64,000 nt of DNA from Paracyclopina nana (taxonomy: Eukaryota; Arthropoda; Copepoda; Cyclopoida; Cyclopettidae): assembly GCA_019096065.1 (NCBI GenBank), contig JAGUCH010000009.1, forward strand, positions 3,296,001-3,360,000, read 5' to 3'. Below the pieces are notes generated by a model that was given only the letters and a program-made list of their open reading frames with translations, ran no database searches and had not been told where the DNA came from. Positions 56,308 through 64,000 of this stretch are shown one piece after another. The stretch's first letter is position 1; each line of letters opens with the position of its first letter. Position numbers and translations under genes: made by a program.

Positions 56308-59218
56308 ATGAAACGTTCCAAGAAAAGTCTAAATTCCGAAGATTTACAGCCGATACCACCACCTGTTGATGGAGAGCTAATTGGGAGTGATCTCGTCTAC
56401 GCTGCTGGAGCATTGGTCCATACATCCGAAGCAACAGATAACCTGGACCCAAAGAGATCCGTCGATTTGCCATCAGGACGTGGATCCTATGATCGCATCT
56501 GTTTATTTGAACCTTCGAGAAAAAAGGACAAACTTTTCATCCGATATGTCAATCATCGCTGCGATGTCACTGGCAAGACATTTGCTGATATTTTTGGTTT
56601 TAAACCAAATAAGACGCTCAAGAGCACATCTCGTCTCAAGCCGAACCTTGTTCATAATGGTGAAGATTTCTCTCCAACCTATGTTTATTTCAGAATTGAG
56701 GAGGGTAATAGCTATAAATTAGAAATTTATCAAAAATTATGTCTTGTTATTTGTAATGATAGGAACAACTGAAACTCGCCTTGCATACCTTCTTGACAGC
56801 CAAAACAGCCATTTCAAGAGGTGCAAGACTCCATTGCAGATTCAACGAATGTACTCGCAAATGGTGGCGACGTATCCCGAAAAACTAATGATGGCTTTCA
56901 CTTTTCCTCCTATTGATTTGAAGACGAACAGGCACATCTATCATTACTGGAACGGTCAAAACTTGCGTAGCAAGCCTGCGGCAATTCCAATAACGTCTGA
57001 CAGCGATGCACCTGAAGCAGCGGCAAAGTTGCCATTGGTAGATTATTGACAATGTTTCATTTCAAGTGCTAATAATGAATCAATTTTCAGATTATCCCCG
57101 ACATTGAGGATCCGGAGGATCAGATTGACGAATACGTACCAACAAGGATTGTCAAAAAGAAATCAAATGTCCTCCAAGCCAGCCAGAGTTCAGTCATGTC
57201 ACGTGAGCATATGAATGATGACAATTCTGAGCTATCAGGCAATGAATCTGGCATTAGCGACATTTTGCCACCTAGCGCCAATAAGGAGCCAATTGCCAAA
57301 CTGTCTAGTAACGATTTGAGTCAATCAATTGGACAATCTTTGCCACTCAATGGACCAATTGATGATCTCGTTGCTGCTCTGGTAAGAGAATTGGTTCCTA
57401 AAATTGAAGTGTGCCTAACGAGAAAAATCGATGACGCGAAAGACGAAATACTTCAAACGATCGGCAAAGTAGGAACTGACACTGTTGATGTGAAGGAGTT
57501 ATGCACGAAAATTAGTGAAATGTCAATTTCATCGTCGAAGTGGATAAAAGCTTCTACCTCGTTCAAAGCAGTAAGCATATTCTCACAAAATTGGGTACAC
57601 TTCATACATAATCATGTGGTGATTGTTTTAGCGAAAAATTGACGATCAGGCTGAATTGCTCAAGACAAACAAGGCAATCTTGGAGCAAACGTCAAATATG
57701 GAGAAGCAAATGACCCTGTTGCGCTCAATTCCAATTGAAAAAGAGTCAATTGCAAGGCAATTGGTTCTTCGTCATCTCCCTGCTGATCGCATTAATATTG
57801 GTTATGACTACTTCTTTGGATGCGACGTCATAATGCAAGTGCTGCAAACAGCAATCATTCCAAGGATTGACAAAATCGACTATGGAAGCATGAAGAGCAA
57901 AATGGGCGGGGAGCTAAATCGAATTTTGTTCACAAGTTTCGCTAGGGCACATATGATATTTGGCGAAAAAGTCACGTAAGTTTATCGACTAACCAACTAT
58001 TTATTAACAATTAATCAAATATAATTTAGTGGAACTCAGAACAAAGTTTGGTTCAAAAGAGGCTTCCCAAATGGTTGTGTCAAGTTGGCTGAGGAAGTCG
58101 TTACATCTTATTTGCAACGCAAACAAGTTAACGAGCCTTACCTCAACAAGACGTCAATTCATGACATTAAATTTCGAATGGGTGATGCTTTAAGTGGCGA
58201 CCGTCAACGCCTAATTGAGGAGGTCTGCAAAAAGGCAAAATCCGGAAAAGACGCAATGATCGCTCTTTATCAGGAAGCATCGTTGTTTTGGGAACAAAAT
58301 ACAGTAAGACATTTTTATTTTTATTTTTGGCGTAAACACTGAATGAGTGATCTCCAATAATAGCATGCCAACAGTGATCCTAAGGTGCCATTCGAGGAGT
58401 TCTGCAAATTTACGAAAAAAATTACTGCAATTCGAAATAAGTTTATTTCAAACAACGAGGACTTCTCCGTTTTGGATAATGAGGATGGATCATCAAAGAA
58501 TGCTGCCAAGTACAAGCAATACTTTGTCAATGCGAGGAAAGGTGCTGGCGTCCAAATAGATGGATTGGTTGAGGCAACAAAAGTAATCACGGCTGTCTGC
58601 ATGGCGCTTGATCGAAATCCGGAATCGGTCAACTTCATGCCAATTGATGGCGTAGCGAAGGTAAATTTATTAAAAATAATATCTGTTTTATTTTTAATAT
58701 ATGTTTGATTAGCCAAAGGAAAGATACTTGGAGAATATTGTCACGCATGCCGAAATTCATGATACCATTCGCGAGTGGAAAAACAAAGACGCGTTGCGTA
58801 GCATGATGACGCCGACAAAGGAGCAAGGAGAATCAGATGACGATTTTGTTGATCATGAAGCTCCTAAAAGCACGCGGAAGAGAAAGTCGGACGAAATTGA
58901 AATTGTCTCTGCGAAATCCAAAAATCGTAGACCATCGGCTAGATCGCAAAAACTGGCGGTAATTGCACAAAAGGAGGGCACATCACTCACGCAGCCATCG
59001 ATTGATGTATTTTTGAAGAAAAATGAGAACAGATCTTTGACACAATTGCCAAGGACGAATGATTGCTCATCCAATGCTTCCAATGAGCAGGCAACGAGGA
59101 GCTTTTCAACTACAGCAGTAAGACATGAATATAAAATGTTATTGTGCAATTCTTTAACAGTTTATAATTACTATAGATTGTTCACCAATCGGGGTCGTCC
59201 TCAGATGAAGGAATCTAA
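56308..59218 (+). CDS. Element protein C: full-length paralogue of A, 837 residues
   Basis: Eight exons (56308-56704, 56763-57037, 57091-57570, 57632-57975, 58030-58303, 58364-58660, 58713-59117, 59177-59218) in phase. It is co-linear with A over its whole length: SYDRICLF and GKTFADIFGFKP; ATYPEKLMMAFTFPP; coiled coil; ESIARQLVLRHLPAD, YFFGCDVIMQV, ARAHMIFGEKV, NKVWFKRGFPNGCVK; then HANSDPKVPFEEF (A: HVNKDPSMTIDEF). The C-terminal 135 residues are basic with KSTRKRKS. Exon 4 and exon 5 lengths equal those of A, while protein identity looks only about 30-35 percent, so the duplication is old and the core is under constraint. The tail ends with a tiny 13-residue last exon (SGSSSDEGI). It follows gene B tandemly, 222 bp downstream. 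Confidence 0.75.
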
Positions 59219-60120
59219 ATGCAGAAGAAAGAAGATTATGGCAACTAACAAAAGATGAAATGCGAGCAATTCAAAATCAGTATGGATATACATTAACATC
59301 CGATAAAATGTACTATTGCTCCAATGAATAAATGTATATTTTTTCACAATCAACCAGTGTATTTATTCTGTTTTTTTTGAAGTTATATAGCATAAAATTC
59401 ATTCCTACTGAATCAGTCGTAAAGCCAATAAATGGTCATTTACAAAATGTACATTTATACAGGTTCCAAATTTGTTTGACAGACAGATTCAAAACGGGAT
59501 TTAAAATACAAAAAATTGTCTATTTATTAGGGTTGAATCGTATATTTGACACATTAACAACTGATTGAGTGGGGATTAAAAAATGAAAAAATTTTAAAAA
59601 CATAAATTAGACAGTATTTAAAATGCATTTAATACTAATAAAATACACAAAAAAAACATTGGTAGTGGGTATTCGAAATCTGTGTCAACCACATTAACTA
59701 CAGATTAAGATTGAAGAAAAAGTATAGTAAATGTATTTTTAATCAGTATAATAGCCAATAAATTGGTAATAAATAGACATCTACCAAAAAAAAATTTTTA
59801 AAAAAAAAATAAAATAAAAATAAGTATTTAATGTAGATGAAATCCATTTAAAACGGATTAAATACTGATTTTATTAAATTTCAAGCTTAAATATAAAGAC
59901 ATTTATAAGGAAATTCAAAAATTTTTAATTTAAATTGAGATCAGCGCATCGCAATAGTGATATTCAAATTAAAAATTTGTTGATACGGCAAACTTTGAAA
60001 AATCAGGTTTTGCGAAAAATTTTATGAAACGGTTGCGTTACGCTTTTATCAGTATTCTTGTTACAAGACACCTGATTTAATATACGTAGTAAATCGCTAT
60101 TAAATCAGGTTGATTTTGAG
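59219..60120. other. Right subterminal AT-rich region
   Basis: Non-coding, about 900 bp, very AT-rich. AATAAA near 59,327 probably ends gene C. Short repeats (ATTTAATACT, ATTAAATACTGATTTTATT) and, close to the end, a hairpin CCTGATTTAAT / ATTAAATCAGG (60071-60109) resemble subterminal transposase sites. Confidence 0.45.
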
Positions 60121-60135
60121 TTTTGTTTTGTGGGG
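60121..60135 (-). repeat. Right terminal inverted repeat of the large element
   Basis: TTTTGTTTTGTGGGG, exact reverse complement of 42784-42798. Unique, compositionally normal sequence resumes directly after it. Confidence 0.72.
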
Positions 60136-60675
60136 CTATCTAACTTCAGCCACGATCTCCACAAATATTGGAAATATTAATACTTCAGTATTGCTTGCGT
60201 TATTAACGTAACTGTCAACCGAGTATTTTAAGCTCATTGCAGCAATGTTGCGGATATTCTAGTGCTTCTATTCGATTGGTGATGAGGAACTGGAAATCAA
60301 TTTGTAGGCACCAAATAGCAAATGCAAGCTCAATTAACTATGCAATGCAATGGTTGGAATTGGTATGCGGTGTGCCAATAAATTTGTTGTAATTTGCAGC
60401 CATTTTGTCTCGAATCAAAAATAAATATTAGTACTACATTCATTAACAAGGCCCCGTTCACCTCTTCATCTTTGTGCCAAATTCAAGCAATTTTTACGTA
60501 CTTGATGCGTAGCTAATTTCCTCAATAGTACCATTTGTTAAGCAGCTGAATATAGCCTAAGCTTTGGAGTATATTTGAGGCTTATGGCTGCTCTTCGGTA
60601 GTCATAATCTGAGTACTCTCGTCTGATTTGTCTCAGTCTCTATGACAATCACCGAGGAGCAGCATTAAGCCCAAA
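60136..60675. other. Upstream of the 7TM receptor gene
   Basis: 540 bp with no supported gene. GGCCCCGTTCACCT at about 60451 recalls one end of the MITE family above but no partner end is present. Confidence 0.35.
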
Positions 60676-61614
60676 ATGGCACCTCCAAATTTCACATTCT
60701 TTTTGAGATCATTCTTCTCTGATGGCCAACACCTTGCAGTGTTATTTACGGCTGTCTTTGGAATCATGATGACAACTTTGAGCTGCATTTACATCAAGGT
60801 CAACCTGAAAGTTTCACTGATATACAAGAAAGTTCTGATGGTTGCCGCCTTCTTGATCATTGCTGTAATTTGCATTCAGTTCGTGGGATACTGCATACTT
60901 TTTGCTAATGGAGAGCAAACGAACGTCACGTGTACTCTGCTCATTACTTCTATGATTGCAAGATTCGCCTTTAATTGCTACGTAGCAATGATTCTCGCAG
61001 TTTTGCGGCTATGCTTAGCCTTGAAAAGTGGCAACAGGAATTATGTGGCTTTTGTTGAGAAGGCTGAAAAATGCTTTCTCCTCTCTATAATGCTATATGT
61101 AGCATTTTGGTGTGCCATCTATGGTGTCGGCCTAGCCTGGAAAATTCACTTCTCATCTTACGTTTCTGACTGCGCTGGAGTTCCCCATAATTTTCCCTTT
61201 GCAATTACGTTTTTAATGACTACATTGACTACTATCATTGTATCCATGATGTCCGATCTCAAACTGGCCATCTTTGTACGCAGGCAGAACCAAGCACAAC
61301 CCTTGCAAATGATAGTTTGGTCTGTGAAGAAGCCTAAAAAGAAGAAGAAAGTGAACTTGACGAGCACATTAGAGCGTTCAGTGCCAGCCGTATCTTCAAT
61401 GATTATTTGGGCATTGTTTGCGCCATTCCTAGTGGTGTTTCCAATTACCAAGTTTTTCCCCAAGCTAGAGTTCATTTTGTTTTATTATGGCACCATATCA
61501 AGCACTTTATATCTACCCTTACTTCTGCTCTTCACAGAGAAGCGCCAGAAAAAAGAAGAATTGAGGTTGCTCCAACTCCAGGACTTCACTATCATGATCC
61601 TCCCTCTGATTTGA
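60676..61614 (+). CDS. Intronless orphan 7TM receptor (class A GPCR-like)
   Basis: 312 codons with seven hydrophobic segments at about residues 20-40, 52-76, 86-110, 134-154, 172-194, 236-258 and 262-286. N-glycosylation sites are at N4 (NFT) and N84 (NVT). A Cys at the start of the third segment (NVTCTLL) and one in the second extracellular loop (SDCAG) could form the usual disulfide. At the DRY position there is LRLCLALK, so the canonical motif is missing. The third cytoplasmic loop is very basic (KKPKKKKK). No subfamily is recognised. The reading frame ends in an odd hydrophobic tail (DFTIMILPLI), while the +1 frame reads a more natural polar tail ending SDLSDSDYSSD at 61640; the shift falls at a six-A run (61549-61554). 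Confidence 0.7.
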   Translation: MAPPNFTFFLRSFFSDGQHLAVLFTAVFGIMMTTLSCIYIKVNLKVSLIYKKVLMVAAFLIIAVICIQFVGYCILFANGEQTNVTCTLLITSMIARFAFNCYVAMILAVLRLCLALKSGNRNYVAFVEKAEKCFLLSIMLYVAFWCAIYGVGLAWKIHFSSYVSDCAGVPHNFPFAITFLMTTLTTIIVSMMSDLKLAIFVRRQNQAQPLQMIVWSVKKPKKKKKVNLTSTLERSVPAVSSMIIWALFAPFLVVFPITKFFPKLEFILFYYGTISSTLYLPLLLLFTEKRQKKEELRLLQLQDFTIMILPLI

Positions 61615-61645
61615 GTGATTCTGATTACTCTAGTGACTGAGAATC

Positions 61646-61655
61646 AATAAATAAA
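61646..61655 (+). terminator. Poly(A) signals of the receptor gene
   Basis: Two overlapping AATAAA motifs, 6 bp after the stop codon of the alternative tail frame and 32 bp after the annotated stop. Confidence 0.6.
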
Positions 61656-64000
61656 GTTTGAATCTGGTTGCTGTGCAAACTCCTTCTTATAAAACCCATG
61701 ACATTTATATGGGGGAGGATTTATGCTTTCCTGATTTCACATGAGGGGCCAAGGGCAGAAATAAATCATTGGCAACTAAAATTACAAAGCAAACAACAAT
61801 AGGGAAAGAAACAAGGCATGTTTAGCGCAGAGCATCAATAGACATAATTTACAAGACAATTGGCACATCCTCATCTATAAACTTTGGCTTCAGTTTTCTA
61901 TTTCAGTACCATGAACAATTCCACTGCGAACATAGTATTGAGTGGATGGTGGTGTGAAAAGCTCGTAATTGTAAGGTTCCATGACAAAAACATCTGCTCA
62001 ACACTTATTTCCGTTTTGTTTTGACAAGCTGAGCACTGAGCATGCTTGACATTCTTATCGTCAAAAGGTTTTCCAAAGAGGAACTAAACAGATGTCTCAA
62101 TTGCCACGTGTCCAATGACCAAAGATCCATTCTTAACCTTTGAAAATCGCCCATTTCCTGCCTAGCATTATTTTTAATCACACTGTCACACATACCTTTG
62201 CCAGTCACCAGACAAGGCTAAGATAGCTGATTATTTTTGGGGTAAAAATGGAGCGTAATTTCATGTTTCAATAAAAGGGCCTGAAAACAAAGGACTTGCT
62301 AATAATCATCATGAAAATCTCTCCATAATTTGGAATTTGGGGGTGGACAAGCCATCATCAGATCAGAAGAAGATGATTCATTATTATTCCCATAGCTCAT
62401 CCATTTTAATTCGGTTTTGAGCTACGTAAGTACCGTTCATTTGAAGCCAGGATCAATCAAAGTGTGATTACTTTAAACGATACTGTGTGGGTCGACAAAA
62501 ATAGCCTCGTTTTACTAATTAGACACTTATTCTGACCTGCCCACAGCTGACTGAGCTGCGTTGCGTTGCGGGAGCATGCACCATTAAAAGTAAACAAACT
62601 TTTAACTGCTGTTCATGCACATGTCGATTTTCTTTGTTTCCAGTGCTAAAAGAATCGATGTGCCAAAAATTGAAGAAAGGCCTCTGATTTTTTATTTGTT
62701 TTCGCCACCGAGTGATGATTATTACAATTAAATTGGCACTCGAAAGCTGCTTTTTTTGCCTCAGCGGTGGTGATGGGGTTTAATAGAGTCTTGAAGTGTC
62801 TAGACACGATTATGAATTGAGGTCATTGTTCCATCATTCCACATGTGTGTGGCTACTTCCATTATTTCTTTTGAATCTGCATGGGACCATTTTTTCGAGA
62901 GGAAATTGCCTTTCTTTGTAGAGCCAAACTAAGGTGATGAAAAAGTTGGATGGCAAGGTCAATTTTCGCCCTATAAATGTCACTGCATAAAATGCTCCAC
63001 AATCAGCTATTTCTCCAATAGTTGTTTTCCAATCTTTTTTGGCTCAGTTTTGGCAGAAAATCTACACAGCTTGTCGGTTTGTTGGCTAAATCTCCCTTTA
63101 TCAGCATCCTCCATCATATTTTCAATGAGACTTATCACAGTGGGCCAAAAGGCTTTAACAAAAAAAATCTATCTGGACATCAGAACAATTAAGACTTCCA
63201 AACAGTACATCCTTGTATAAACAATTTGGCGTTTGACCTTTTTGGGGGTAAGGTTTCCCCACTGTGCATGTGGAGGATATATTTTTTGCCACCATTTAAA
63301 AAAACCTCCTTCCTCTGTGCATCTGGCCCCAAACCAAAAAATGCGTTGGAAATCTGAATATAAGCTACTGTTTTCGACTTACTTGTTGTTGGGAATAACC
63401 GTTGGTTCTTTCAGTCTAGTAAGGTCAAAAGGCTCCGGAAATCGTATAATGGGCCATGCTCAAAATGTAGCACCAAAAAAACAAAAACAACCCAATGAAC
63501 AACGCAAACTTTGATAGATGATTGTGTTAATCCAAAAGGCTCTGAAAAGGCCTTTAATAGGCTTAGGTACAAAAAATTATACTATTTTTCTTTCAATTGC
63601 TCTTATAATGGCTTAGCATTATCCTAAGCACTTTAACTACGTAACACATTTTTAAATGAATAGAAAATTATCATCTTAGTCTTGAGTGAGTAAGTAGATT
63701 TTTTAAATTTTTTGCAGTAAACTCTGAGTTCCGAAATAGGTTTCGTAGACAGCTTATTTTTCTTGTTCTGTGTTGTCAGGTTTTCAGCATAGGTGGCGCT
63801 TTAACGCAGCAACGGCAACGTTTGCTGCTCTCCAGGTTTCTCCGCCCGCAAAAGCGCAGCCTAGTGGAGATTTCCCGAAGCTTCCCTCCGTACGCATAAA
63901 AGTACCTAGCTACAAGTTTAGGCTTCTCGAAAATGATGCTCAACGACTATGATGAATTGTTTTTGGTGTGATTTTGGGCGTGGGAATATTGACATTTGAT
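61656..64000. other. Intergenic to right edge, nothing certain
   Basis: About 2.3 kb with no supported gene. Bases 63,785-63,900 are GC-richer than the rest and end in a short frame (ATGATGCTCAACGACTATG), perhaps the leader of a gene beyond the edge, but no splice or family evidence backs this. Confidence 0.4.

Larger units (their letters stand above)
42784..60135. mobile_element. Large cargo-bearing DNA transposon (CACTA/EnSpm-like), 17.35 kb
   Basis: The block is bounded by identical 15-bp inverted repeats CCCCACAAAACAAAA and coincides with a sharp switch to AT-rich sequence at both ends. Outside it, CT stands at both junctions (42782-42783 and 60136-60137), compatible with a 2-bp target duplication but weak. 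Inside are an apparently intact transposase of the Tnp2/DUF4218 kind, six other coding regions, subterminal AT-rich ends with short hairpins, one satellite and two palindromic arrays. All the main genes are open and spliced in phase, so it looks young or still under selection. CACTA elements of 10-20 kb with accessory genes are known in plants; an animal one with this cargo is not familiar to me. That the block is a single unit is inferred. Confidence 0.72.

Noticed and set aside
48814-59218. Proteins A, B and C as BEN-domain or virus-derived proteins
   Set aside because: The (S/I)ARR-type start of the core faintly recalls BEN domains, but I could not match the later signature positions, and no capsid, polymerase, integrase or protease is present in the block. 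I leave the family open.
42784-60135. A Polinton or other virus-like element as the identity of the large block
   Set aside because: No viral-type gene is recognised; the only mobility gene is a Tnp2/DUF4218-like transposase and the ends are short inverted repeats.
60449-60500. Possible third MITE copy (GGCCCCGTTCACCT)
   Set aside because: Only about 14 bases resemble one end, the internal blocks are absent and no partner end is found nearby.

Overview
The window is nuclear DNA of a bilaterian animal, most likely an arthropod (a small crustacean is my best guess, not provable from this stretch alone). Genes are spliced with GT-AG introns that are mostly 50-120 bp. The recognisable genes are animal-specific: a KCNQ potassium channel, Inscuteable, TMEM237, kanadaptin, a small Tim chaperone, an RNase T2-like protein and an intronless 7TM receptor. 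I joined exons by eye from splice signals, reading phase and remembered family sequences; every multi-exon model below closes in phase.

Left third (1-24 kb) is the gene-dense part: kanadaptin (-, runs off the left edge) and a Tim8-like gene (+) share a 239-bp divergent promoter; then a foldback-type transposon built of 15-bp minisatellites (5.2-6.2 kb); KCNQ (+, 6.8-13.3 kb) with a duplicated exon that gives a second channel N-terminus, and with three or four small elements in its introns; TMEM237 (+) and Inscuteable (-) end to end; and an RNase T2-like gene (+) that has lost a catalytic histidine and gained a C-terminal membrane anchor.

Middle (24-42.8 kb) is nearly empty. I can support one small three-exon gene of unknown function (30.7-31.3 kb, -), a weak exon pair next to it, a possible non-coding first exon at about 26 kb and the second copy of a 221-bp MITE.

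Right third: 42,784-60,135 is an AT-rich block bounded by a 15-bp inverted repeat. I read it as one large (17.35 kb) DNA transposon. It carries an apparently intact 803-residue DDE-type transposase of the Tnp2/DUF4218 (CACTA/EnSpm-like) kind, three paralogous multi-exon genes of no family I recognise (two full-length, 838 and 837 residues, one natural short form, 384 residues), two further small proteins, a 171-bp satellite, and two homologous tandem arrays (111- and 112-bp periods) in which every unit contains two near-perfect palindromes. One hairpin array sits inside an intron of a paralogue. This cargo-bearing element is the most novel thing in the window. Beyond it are an orphan 7TM receptor gene whose tail looks frame-shifted, and about 2.4 kb with no visible gene.
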